The notes under the pieces: generated by a model
What the model saw: the letters and a program-made list of their open reading frames with translations, nothing else
The model's database searches: none
Told to the model about the DNA's origin: nothing
Made by a program: the position numbers and the translations under genes
Source of the DNA: Diploscapter coronatus
Taxonomy: Eukaryota > Nematoda > Chromadorea > Rhabditida > Rhabditidae
DNA length: 64,000 bases
Assembly: GCA_964036155.1 (NCBI GenBank)
Contig: OZ038422.1
Coordinates: 87,009,201 to 87,073,200, forward strand
Direction of reading: 5' to 3'
Shown here: piece after piece, positions 17,822 through 29,800 of the stretch
Position numbering within the stretch: the first letter of the stretch is position 1
Layout: every line of letters begins with the position of its first letter

Positions 17822-20800
17822 TCATTCAGATCGCAGGAGACCGATGGCGTTGTTGACGAGTGGAAGATCTTCACCGATTTCAGAGTCGGAATCCAAATTT
17901 TTGAGGTCGGACTTGACAAATTCGATCAGACTCAGCTCGCACTGCCTAATCAGGTCTCGAATTTGACGATCTGCAAAAATTCAAGATTTTACTCGTTCTT
18001 CGTCAAATTTCAAAAAATCCAAACTATTTGTTCTTCTAATAATTTAAAAAATAAAAACAAAAACTATATTTTCAACGATGTTCACAAGGATCAAGGAAAT
18101 TTGTGTCTGCAAAAAATCAATCGAATTTTTGTGCATTGTGATATTTTAGGGAGTAAATTTTTACCCTTGAATTGCTTCGGTTTCGCGGAAGCGTCCACGT
18201 ATTTGAGGAGTACGGTAACGGCCATGAAAAACTGATAGCGATTCTGAAACTTTTGAAAATTAATTTGTTCAACAATAAAAGAAAATATCACCTTCTCCCT
18301 TTCCCATTTCCACGCCTGGACGTAGTCGTAGAACAAGGCCATGAAGCTTCTGAAAATTTTGAAAAATAACGAAAAAATTTTCTTAATCACCGGAAAATCC
18401 TTCTACATGCGAAGATCGCAGCGTCGAGCAGAATCTGTAAACAGCGATCCCACTTTAGGCACTCCAGAGGGCCCTCGTCGCTGGCAAACAACTTAAAAAT
18501 CAAATTTCCTTTAAAAATCCGAAAAATTCTCAACTTTCATGTTTTTAGATTCAAAATTCCAATTTTTACAATCAGGCTCTCAAAATGCGCAACTCAGCAG
18601 AACAAATAACGTGTCTAGTATCGAGACTAAGAGCAAAAGAGCAGCATGTTTTCGTTATTTCTCTTGAAAAGGTCACTATTTTTATCTGCCGGGTCGCGAG
18701 TTTTGAGAGAAGTGTTTTTCATATTTTTTCCATCTTCAAAAAGTATTGTTTAAAAAGTCGATTTTTACAACAAAAACAAAAAAACAGGAAAAAGGATAAA
18801 GGGTTAAATTTTTTTTGCAAAAATTAAAGGAAAATTTAATAATAAAAATGAAAATTACATCCTCGCGTCTCTCTACCACTCTGGCGACGACCCTTTTGGC
18901 GATGAAAGCAGTGAGTTCCTCGACAATTTTGTCGTTCAACTGCAGTTGTAGATTCTCCGTCAGTCCGGCCATCAGGTTTCCATAGGAGAGAGCGATCGCT
19001 GAAATTTTTGAAGTTATTTTTTTTGTTTTATAATCAAATAAAAGTCTCGCAAGACAGTTTTCTGCAAAACTATCAAGAATTTCCAACCTTTTGAAACATA
19101 TCAAGGAAATTTGTATAAGAATTTTCAAAGCGCTACTAACCCTTCACATCAAATCGGTCCGAGTAAGCCTTGATCCATTTTGGGGCGAATTGTATGAAAT
19201 CCATGTAGATCGCCCAGATGTCGTCAGGCTGTAAAAAACTTGAAAAATAATAATAAAATTAAAAAATAAATAAGAAAATTACAAATTCAGATTCGACTTG
19301 GACGATGTTTTCAGCGAGCGTGAAGTACGGCACCATGAAACTCGGCGGCAAGAAGGCGGTTTCACTTGGCAGGTCCAATAATCTGCATAAAAAATTATAA
19401 AAGGGCTAAAATCTTTTAAAAAAAAATTGAGCCTAAAATATTACCTTTGGAAGAAAACTACATTGTCCATGCATTAAATCATTTTTTAAGTATTTCAGTG
19501 ATAAATTTGAAATATTAAGCAATGTCCTTTTCTAAGAAAAAATTTATGTAATTCTCTAAAAAATAAAAATAATTTTTTTATTTTTAAAAAATAAAATAAC
19601 CAACTCAACAATCCTCAGTAAGAACTTCTGTCTAACTTTGTATCTGTCGAAGTCCAGGTCCGTCATTCTAGAGGGATCATCAGTCAAACACTCGTAGAAT
19701 TTCACCGCGTAGTTCGAGCCATCCAGAATCGTCTGGAATTGTGATTTATTTTATCTTTTCAGACGTTGCAACGTTTTTGAACCATATGAAACGAGATAGT
19801 GGATACTTTTGAGTGACAAAAAGGAGGCATGCTTTTTCGTCTTTCGATAAGACACATTATCTCATTTCACGCGGCTAACTGCGCGGTTCGAAAACGTTGC
19901 AACATGTGTCTTTTTTAAAATGATTTTTTATTATCTTAGATTCCCTTTATTATTAGAAAGATGTGGATAATTCTGCGTTTTTAGGAGAAATGTTTCGATA
20001 AAGACGAGCAAAAAAATAAAAATATCACCGAAAGGATATCCTGAGCCAGACGGTTTGCTTCCAGCATCTGTCCTTCTCTCGTCGTCCTCCTTGCCGGAGA
20101 AATCATCGTGTCGGGCTGAAATTACAATAAAAAATTCAAAAATATTTCAGCTGGGTTTTCCGCCTATTTTTAGCCATGTAAAAGTATATATTTTAGCAAA
20201 AATTCGAATGTAATTGGGTTACGGTACCTGTTCTTCGAATTCGGCATTCGGGGCGATTTTTTCCTGGAACCAGGCCAGCTCTGCACTCCAGATTTTCATC
20301 AGATCGATCCTCGAAGCGATGATGCATTGACCGACCTGCAAATTTCTGATAAGTTTCAACAAATTTCAATCATAACCAGACGTTTTCCACTGAAAAAATT
20401 CAGTCATTATCTCTCGTCGTCCCATTATTAAGGATAGTAATTGCAAGCTGACTGAAATAACTCACACCGCATAAGGGATGGTATTTGCGGTGGAAGACGT
20501 CTAACGTCTGATCATAACTCCAGTTTTGCTCAATTTAAACATGCCTTTTCTATTTTCCGCCATCAAGAATAATGCAAAAATTTAATTTTTCTAATATTTT
20601 TTCAGGAGTCACTCTTCTTCAAAAAATCCAAAAAATTAAAGTATTTTTATTTTAGAAAAGAAAAGACTTTTCAAAATGCGTCTTCTCGTGAAACATTTCA
20701 TCAGAGCAAAAAAAATGCAAAATATCGTTTTTTCGACATTCAACAACAAAAATACAACCTCAAAAGCATGAATCTGAATGGCGATCGTGTGCTTGATTCT

Positions 20801-23800
20801 GATCCCGTCAATCAGCAAATCCATGAAGTCTTTTTGGCTGAAAACCGTCGTCCTCAGCATCGGCGGAAAACTCGACTTAGCCATTCGATCCAGAAACTCG
20901 GTGACCAACTGGTTCAGCGGCTTGAGCTTCTGAATTTTGAAATTCCAGTCGAATGTTCAAGTCTTAGCAAGGGCTATTTTCTGCCGAAAAGTCGATTTTT
21001 TATTTTTGAGAAAATACGTTCAAGTTTTTACCTTGAAAATCTCTTCCAGACCATCCAATGCTTCGGCTCTGCCCTTGAAAATCAGCTGACATGTCTCGGA
21101 AGAAATCAAGAACTTCAGGTACTTGAATGATCTTTGCAGACTGAAAATCGATAGAAAATGGCTTATATGAAACCCGATTTTTTGTTTAAAAAATAAAATA
21201 TCGATATTTCTATGAAGATCAGTCTTTTTCCTAGCATAATACAATGGAGTTATAAGATACCGTACTCTCTGATGACGTCATCCATCTCGCTCATTTCGTC
21301 ATCCTTAATCTCATCATCTGGTTCCAGCAGGTTTTCATCGCTCTGGAATCACATCTTTTTAGGATTTTAAAAGTTTAGGTTTCTTTCTTCAAATTAAAAT
21401 GAAATTAACTGGGTTTTCGGTTTACTTTAAAAATTGTCGTACCGAACTGACTCTGGGCCGTTTTTTGGTCGGGGACAGGATGGAAGTGTCGTCGCGCTTT
21501 ATGAGTTCGGGAATGGCGACCAGCCCTGAAAATTCAAACATTCAATTTTTTTGAAAATAAATAAAGTCTCAAAATGTATCATTTGTAAACGCTTCAACAT
21601 TTACCAAATCTCTTACGCATAAAACCTATCTTTAATCTGCAGGATATCAATGAAAAAATGAAATTTTCCAAAATCTTACCTTCACTAATAAACCCGACCA
21701 ATCCTTTGACGTCTCCTCTCGCCGCCATTTCAATTGATGCCTCCAGAGGGAAGTCCTGCAAATCGATAGTTTTCAAAAAGTTCAAATAAATCCTAGCTGA
21801 TTTTAAGGTCTATCTTTGTGCAAAAAACGATTTTTACGTCGGGAAAATCGCCTTTTCTCAGAACACCAATTATGATCGCGGCCATTTTCTTGGCTGATTC
21901 TCCGCGAAGCAGACACCCAATTGCCATCGTCGCACCGAGCAGGGAGGTGTTCTGAAAATTTGAATTTTCTAACTTTCTTCAGAAAATTGAAAAAATAAGG
22001 CTTTTTCTTCAACATTTTTTTTAAAGATTTTTATAAATGTTCGTTTTCTAAATGATTTTTGAAATTAAAAAAAAAATTACAATTTTAAAACCCACCGAGT
22101 GCATCTCGAAGAGCCTTTTGAACAGGGCTTCCAAAATCTTGTCGAGGCAGTTCCTTTCAAACTCGTCTTCAGCGGAGTGAAATTTCTGAATTTTTTTTCA
22201 AAACTAAAAAAAAAATCTTTAAAAAATCACCATTTTCTGCAACGAATTCGTCAAAGTAATGATCATCTCCAGCGTCAGGAGGTGTCGCTCAGAGGCCGAT
22301 GAGTCTTCTTCTGAAAATTAACAACAAAACAGATTTTTTCAAAAATCAATCAATTCCCTACCAACTTTAATTTTCTCCTTTGTGCTATCGTTGCCAGTGG
22401 CTTCAGAATCCGTCATATCGTCGTCGTCGCGTCTTCTGTTTTTCATCAGGATCTTTCCGACGCACATGGCCAATATGCGGATGTGGGATACTGAAAATTG
22501 TGTTTCGGAAAAAAAGAGTTACAAACAATTTGTCTCAATTTTCTGTAACGATTTTGTTTAGAAGAATCATTTCTTACCTATTTTAAAACAAAAAGGGATC
22601 AATTTTCACCTGCTTGATGCATTTTGACGATATCGGCCTTCATCAGAGAAGAGTAGTATCGCAAAACCGGAACTCGGCCAAATTGCGACATTTGAAAGAC
22701 GTAGTTCTGCACCTCTTTCATGCTCGAGTCCAGTAGACCGTATTTCTGAAAAATGAATTAAAAAGTATATTTTTTAAATAAAAAAATACCTGGAAAATGA
22801 TCTGAGCGAGTTTTGGTTGGATTTTCGCCGAATTTTCGAATATCATCCTCGCGAAAATGCGCTTGATCGGAAAAAGGTCGTCAAACTGAACAAATGAATA
22901 AGCAAAAAAGATAAAATGTAAAAATCTAACCTCATATTCCTTGATCCGCTTCTGAAAATTGGCAACGAAAGCAGTGAACTGGAGCCTAAAAAAGTTGATC
23001 TTCAACAAAATTTATTAAAAAAAAAGATTCGACCTGATATTTTCCCTGGGTTCCTCGATGAAATCGACTACGCGCTCGAGGATTTTCACAATTAATGTAT
23101 CGGTTTCTGGGACGACGCACAAACAATTTAGACCCTGAAAATTAAGATATTTTCAAAAAAGCTACTCTTTTAAAACATCTTCAAAGATTACATGAAATCA
23201 AGATAGATCGTTCTTTTCTCCTGAAAACCATATCAAATTTTAGAAAATATAGGCCCACTGTAGTTCCCCACCCTTTTTGGAGAATAGCATGGGAAAAGAA
23301 AGAAAAGAGGTGGAACTACAAGAAACCCAAAATATATTCGTAAAGTATACGAGCTAAATATTTTGGTAGTTATAAATGGGGGTCTTTTTCATGATTTTTT
23401 TTTTTAATTTCATCCTCTTGTATATCTTTAGCTCCAGCACTCCACCATTTAGTAATTTCTAAATATTTTTTATTGAAAAAACATCAAAAATGTACCGAAA
23501 CAAAAGCCAATCGGATTTGCTCGTTCCCATCAGTCAGGGTCATTTTGACCATTTTCGCGAGTGTCTCAGCTCGATAAGCTCGATCCAGCAGAGCGTAGTT
23601 CAGCGAGAGCACCTTGAAGAGCTGCAAGTAATTTAATTATTCATAATTATCTTGAAGTTAATTACCTCCTAATTATCTTGCTTAATTGTCCCCTCATTAC
23701 CTGCTTAATTGCTTCCAACTTGACGGCGAAGTTCCTGTGCTCCAAGCACGTTTGCATCCACTTTGCCTGCTCTTTCAGAATCTCCAGATTCCGATCTGGC

Positions 23801-25872
23801 TGAAAAACATCAATTTTTTCAAGAAGCCAAATTTTCAAAAGGATTTTTGCAAAAGAAAGTAGAGATTTACAAATAGTAATTTTTGGAAAAAAAATAGACA
23901 TCCAAGCATCTTACTTCTAGGCTATTATCGGGGATCAGAGGGAAGAGCAGACCCAGAACGCGAAGGGACTTCAGAGTGATGTTGTCACGCATGTTCTGGA
24001 AAGAATTATTCAAATTTCAACCGAAAAGCATTCGGAATTATTACTGTAGAAATGTGCACTTTTGAAAAGATCTTTTTAAAGACATTTACTATAAAATGCC
24101 AATTTAGACTTGAACTTTCTTGAAACCTAGAACGTTTTTTTTATGAATATCAGCTTTTTCTTTAAAAATTTCTACCTCATCAAGTTGCCTGAGCAAAGGC
24201 TGCTTCGCGGCCAGATACAGCACGCCGTTGAGGTTCGAGCCTTTCATGAATCGCTTAGTGGAAAGCGGTTCTAGGATCTGGAATTTGCAGTTTTTGAGAA
24301 CACAAAATTCTAAAACATCACATTTTGTCCTAGAACATTAAATTTGTTCTAGAAATACAAATTCTAGAACCGACCTCCAGAAGATTGCCCGAAATCGACT
24401 CTGTTGCATTGATCGCAGCGTCAATGATGGGTTTGATGATTTCCCTGCCGATAGCCTTCAGTTTCTTCTCGTCTCCGGACGCGTTTTTGCAAGCTCTAGA
24501 ATTTCGGTTTTTTGTTATCGTCGTTTTTCATCTTTTTCAATCAAAGTTAAATTTTACAGTCAATTTGAATAATCTTCAAATTAAACAAAAATTCGTAAAA
24601 TTACCTGGCGATCACCTCTCCATAATTGTTCAGATCGCTTTTTGTCAATCTTCCACCAACGACTTTCGTGGTCAGAATCCTCCAAATGATGGCTTCGCCC
24701 AGTTTTGGCACCACGAGGGCCGCGAATTTGATCCCTGAATTGTTTTTTTTTAATAAAACTATTCTTAAACAAAAAAAAAACCCGACCATCCTCCGACCTG
24801 ATTATGGACGGCTCGGCAAACGCCTTGAAAAGCAGCTCCAACTTGCAATCTTCCAGGATCTCCTCAGAGTGCTTCCACATCTCGGTGACCGCTTTTTTCT
24901 GGACAATTGTTTTTTTTGTAGTAGTAAAAAAATTGTTTCGTTAAAAATTTCACTCGCGTTTTCACAATGATCCTACATTTTTGAACTTGTGAAATTTGCT
25001 ATGAACCAAAATTAAATAAAAAAAAAGAACATTCTGAAAGGGCAACTCGTCAATGACTTAACCCCATCGTTTTGCCACATTATCTATCTTTCCTTCTTTT
25101 TTCTAACTATAACTTACATCTTTATGAGTTGTCAAAAAAATTCTAATAAAAAGTAAATTTAACAAATCGCCGAACCTGCCCCATTTTTCCGGCCTTTTCC
25201 AGCGCATCTTCAATCAGTCTTCTTGCCAGAGATCTGTCTTCTGGCTCGAGGGAAGGAAGGCGAGAGCTGCCGATCGAACGATCCGAATGGAGCTGAGGCG
25301 TAGGTCTGCGAGAGAGGATCGAAGGGAGTAAGGCTAAAAATTTCTAAAATGTCTTTTTTCGTTATTTAACGTTTATTTTTAAAATAGAATAGAAAAATCG
25401 ATTTTTTTCAAGAGTTTTTATTTTCAAACAAAAATAAGGAAAAAAACTGACGAGGACTTGCTGTAGACATGTTGCGCTGAGGCGACATCAAGGTTGGGGG
25501 GTCTTCGGAGTCCCTCGCGATCTCGATAAAATCGGGCTGGGAGGGATAGGCATTTTTTACTACCTAGAAAAAACTTTTTTCTACTCTAGGAAAATACGCA
25601 TCTTTGAACTATTCTTTTCTGACCTATGAAGAAAAAGGACTCTTCTAACCTAAAAGAATAATTTGTTCATCATTCTACTTTCTTTTCCATAAAATTTTAT
25701 TCTTCAAAATGATAGGTTAAAAACCTTGAAATCTACCAATCCCTACAAAAAGGGGACTAAAATATCCCTAAAATTTGTTTACCTGGGTATTTTGCCCCGA
25801 AGGCCCGTATTCCAGGTCTCCGCCGGTTTCATCACGAAAAGCCACCTTCTTCCTGGAAGATCGTTGCTCCAT
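17822..25872 (-). CDS. capg-2: HEAT-repeat protein, probable condensin II subunit CAP-G2
   Basis: 33 exons close in phase to 1161 residues: 17822-17970, 18165-18243, 18292-18349, 18391-18491, 18859-18998, 19141-19228, 19283-19382, 19605-19732, 20029-20115, 20228-20335, 20759-20929, 21032-21140, 21266-21342, 21443-21525, 21680-21755, 21838-21951, 22096-22185, 22231-22310, 22362-22490, 22610-22745, 22790-22885, 22931-22985, 23034-23134, 23496-23621, 23701-23799, 23915-23995, 24176-24277, 24375-24495, 24605-24734, 24787-24898, 25176-25333, 25452-25563, 25783-25872. The protein is helical throughout after a Ser/Pro-rich N-terminal 120 residues. The stretch DGNEQIRLAFVSGLNCLCVV, then FPIKRIFARMIFENSAKIQP, RVPVLRYYSSL, follows human NCAPG2 (DNSEKVRVAFVDMLLKIKAV, MEHILVRLETDSRPVSRRLV, ARRFYQYA) in order and spacing. 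CAP-G2 acts in mitotic chromosome compaction. An alternative is another HEAT-repeat chromosome protein. Start chosen three codon-lengths past a TTCTTAG acceptor. Some junctions (24787, 19605, 18391) were set by phase. Confidence 0.65.
18576..18711. repeat. Fold-back element, family A copy 2
   Basis: CTCTCAAAATGCGCAACTC pairs with GCGAGTTTTGAGAG, with inner CAGCAGAACAAATAA and its decayed complement. Sits in an intron of the CAP-G2-like gene. Confidence 0.65.
19763..19907. repeat. Fold-back element, family B copy 1
   Basis: Ends GACGTTGCAACGTTTTTGAA and the complement of TTCGAAAACGTTGCAAC are inverted. An inner AACGAGATAGTG block pairs with ATTATCTCATTTC. A second copy lies at 44746-44895 in KCMF1. 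Intronic. Confidence 0.7.
20378..20510. repeat. Fold-back element, family C copy 2
   Basis: CAGACGTTTTCCACTG pairs with GGTGGAAGACGTCT, and it shares ACACCGCATAAGG with the copies at 5368-5503 and 36904-37036. Intronic in the CAP-G2-like gene. Confidence 0.75.
25038..25127. repeat. Fold-back element, family H copy 2 (decayed)
   Basis: GGGCAACTCGTCAATGA at the left and ATGAGTTGTC at the right are inverted. The middle is pyrimidine-rich. Intronic in the CAP-G2-like gene. Confidence 0.45.
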
Positions 25873-26870
25873 GGCTTCTAAGAATAAAAAAAAATGCGAA
25901 AATTTCTAAGCAAATCCACTAAATCACAGATATTTCAGGCATTATCCAGGCCATGACTCCAAAAATGGTTAGCAAAAACCAAATTTCAACACACCATTCT
26001 ATTCTACCAGTAACATAACAAGGGTTAGAAAAGTTTCTGAAATTCGGACAAATTTCGGAAACCAAAAACAAAGGTAGAAAAGCAGCAAAGATCCTAAAAA
26101 AACAACGATGTTTTGCTCGGATAAAATTTACCATTTCTCGATAGAATAGATAAGGGGAAATCACCAAAAATACAATAGAAAAATTCACATCTACTAAAGA
26201 TATTGATGATTAAGAAAGTGTGGTCCACATCTAAAAACTGCGGAACCGAAAAGTTCCGAATTTTGAAAAAACGCGGATCACGAAAGAATAACAAGTTAAC
26301 GGGTCAATGGTGTAACAGACTGTGGGAAAAGAGCACTACCCAAAGAGTAAATACAAATGATATCTAAAATTCTACACTCCTCTTGAAAAATTTTCATTTT
26401 TCAAAAAAGGTGTAAAATAAAAAAAAAAGAAAAGATAAATAATTACTTATTCTTACCATAAATACCATAGAAAAAATAGTTCAACAAGTAGAGGGTTACC
26501 AAAAAGGAAAAAATCAACAGAAGAGAAAAAATCCATTAGAGGAAATGTATTTTTTGACGAGTCCCGGCGAAAACCTTGGATATAGAATTTTAGAATCAGG
26601 AAAAGTAGAAAGGGTGAATCTGAAAAGTGCGCAACTATTGCAGGTTGTTGAAATTCTGCAATATAATTGCACACCTTTCGTTTCCACAAAAAATAATCCG
26701 ACACAATGTGTACGAGTACCGTAATCCTACAAATTTCAAAACTGTACGACTACCTTTGAAACCATTAAAATCCAATTAAGAAAATGTGTAAGATTCCAGT
26801 CATCCTAACAAGAGTGAACAGTGGACATATTTGCAGAAATTTACAAGTCTGCAATCGTGCGGCACATTTC
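25873..26870. other. Spacer between egl-45 and the CAP-G2-like gene
   Basis: About 1 kb, AT-rich. A hydrophobic open frame of 89 codons (25919-26188, minus strand) has no supporting features and is not called. A TTCTTAG acceptor seven bases before the downstream ATG (AG at 25878-25879) is a plausible trans-splice site. Confidence 0.5.
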
Positions 26871-29800
26871 TCACTTCTCCTTTCTTCTCCAGTTCCTGTC
26901 GGCATCGGCATTGCCGTGGTGCGGTGTCCCGGTTCCAGTTGGGCGGTCCGCAATTCGCTCGCCAGGCTTCGACTGACCGCCGGCCATCTGACGGCGACGA
27001 TTTCCGACCTGCAAAATGTTTAAATTAAACGCGCTCTCATCATCCTCCATGCTATTTCGAGCGAATTGCAAGAGTTGAATTGGCAACTAACGTCTGAACG
27101 AGCCCTAAGGTTTTCTTTAACTTTTTAAATTTATTCTTTTTTTTTTTTTTGTATTTTCATATAAACGTTTTGAAAATGTGTCATTAGAAATTCTTGAAGT
27201 CAATAAAATTTGTAAAAATAAAAAGAACCCTTACATCCTCCCACTTCTGATCGTCGTTTCTGTCGTCTCTTCTATCATCCCTCCCCACGTCTCTGTCTCT
27301 GTCTCGGTTGAAGTCCCTGGGCCCGTCTCTCGGACCACCGGGTCCTCGATTTCCGAAGTCTCTGTTGTCCCTGGACGATGGTGGTGGTGCACCGCGGAAG
27401 TCTTGACGTGCTGAAGATTTTGATTCAAACAAATCATCTTAATCTCGGACTCATATTTATTGTGAAATTTTTGCAAATCGTTTACCCTGCGGTCCGTCGC
27501 GATCGAAATGTCTGGTCGGAGCGGAGCCCGGGCCAGCGGAGCCGCCCTCTGCTTGCTGAAAACAAAAAAAAACAATCAAATTTAAAGTAAAACTATGCGA
27601 ACCTGACGACGCTGCGAAGGCGGGACGTACTTGTCGCTTTTGGGCGGTGCTGCAGGAGCGGCAGCGGGAGGAGGAGTGGGTTCTGAAAAAAACAATTTAT
27701 CAAATCAGAAAATCGAAATTTCACTATATTCACTCATTTAAAGACTCTTCTCTAAAACTCAAGAGAAATGAGAGATGCTGTTCTTCCATGCAAGGCTGTA
27801 AATGTGCTAGACACACGCATAACGAGATAGCATTTTTTCGAGGGAACATAGAGAAAGCATGCTCCTTTCTCTCGTTCTTATAAATTCACTCATTATGCAT
27901 GTATACCCACGCGTGTCTAGCACATTTACAGTCCTACTTCTCTAGCTTCTTTGAAAAGGTATACGGTATTCGAATTTTACCCGACTCCTTCTTGACCACG
28001 TTGCCTCGGGCCCAGGTGCCTCCGGGGACGTTGGATGGGGGTGCGGCGCGCTCTACCCTGTCTATCGGAGGACGATTCGCTAAAATTTGTAAAAATTACA
28101 TTTTTTTAATTTTCAAAAAATTACCAATGGGTCTGGGCGGGGGCGCGGAATCGGTCTTCGCACGCCAAGCTGTGTCCTGGGAGGCCGCGCTGGGAGGGTT
28201 CTGAACATTTCTCTTTTCAAAAACTTCATTTCTTTTACTAAAAATACAATAACAATAATGCTCAATGAGGAAAATTCAATTTTCAACAAGAAAAAATCGT
28301 ACACTTTTTCTTACAAGTTTCTAATTTTCTTTGTATAAAAGATCAATTTTTCCCCTATTTTTTATGATCCTGTATTCACAAACGGATGATAGACATAGAC
28401 GCGGCTCGTTTTTCTGATCTCTTACATTTCCCACCTTCCCTATTCGTCTGTAAGTACAGAGGACCTATTTTTTTATAAGAGAGCAAAAAATTAATTTGTC
28501 CCACCTCCGTCCTCTCGCGCATGGGCTGTCGGTCTCGTGGAGGGAAGGGGCCTGAACCCATCGATCTGGAGGACGGCCCTGAGGAGGTCGTCTCGCCCTT
28601 GCGCCAGTTGGAGTCCTGCGTGGAGCGCGACTCCTCCATACGGTCTCTGTCTCTGTCCCCGCCGCGACGCTCGCCACGATGATCCTGCTGAAACTCGATT
28701 TAAATCTTTTTGTTCCTGCTTTTTCTTAATTTTCTATCTTTCAGTTCTTTGTTTCATTTTTATTTAATTACTTGTTCTCGTGTATATCTGTCAGAAGTAT
28801 TGAAGCGAGTTTTATAGAGTCGAATATAACGTTTTGTGAAGCATTCAAACCTTTGTTTCATTTCGTTTTACTAAAGGTATGTCTCTGAAAAACATTCTAA
28901 CTAATTTTCTATAGAATATTTTTGGCAAAATTTAAGATTTTTAGAGTTCTCTTTTAATTTTAAAAAATTTCCCACCCTCGGCGGTCTCTCCATCTTTCTG
29001 AACTCGTCGAGTTGGGCCTGACGGGCACGCTCCTCCTCGTCGCGCTTTCTTCTTTCCTCGTCTGCTTTTTCCTGAAAATAGATATTTTAGGCTTCGTCCA
29101 TTTTTTGATAAAAAAAAATTCAAGTAACACGTGTCCTTTGACGGAAGAATAATCAAAAGTTTCATCATTCTCCAAAATATTGCTGTCTATCCTAGTGCTC
29201 GTTCGGAGCAGTCAAATTATAAAGGAAAGGAGAGAGAGAGGAAAATTTTTGAGGCATACATTTTTAGACGTGTTATTATTTATTTACCTTGTAATACATA
29301 GCCCTTCTTTCAGCCTTTCGCTCTGCATGTCTGTCGGCGAGACGTTGGTCGCGTACCGCCTTGAGCTTCTCTTCCCACTCGCGGTACTGAAAATCAAAAT
29401 TTTGAATAAGTCTAACAAAAAATATAAATAGTTAAAGGTGGAAATTCAAGCAAAAACCCACGATGACTTTCTCGAAGTTGTCCTTGAGCTCGTCCTGAGT
29501 CTGATTCATGAAGCCGAGCGCGTCCTCCTTCACATGCGTCCACATCTCCCATAGCTTGATTTGACGCTCGTGTGCGGCACTCAAAATTGTCCATTTTTTT
29601 TTATGAGAGAGACGGAATTTTAGAAATTTCTATCAAAGAAATCGATTTTTTAGATTTTCTTATCAAAGTGATGAGTTCTATTTCTTGCTATTAAACGGGA
29701 TGCATTTCTAAGTTTTCATCAAAGGGGGTGGTGGATTTGACCAATTTTCTGACTTACATCGCCTTAGCAATCTTGGTGTTCTCGTAAGCGTCATGCAATT

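Noticed and set aside
25919..26188. 89-codon hydrophobic minus-strand open frame between egl-45 and the CAP-G2-like gene
   Set aside because: AT-rich, no trans-splice acceptor by its start, no family resemblance, and explained by chance in low-GC DNA.
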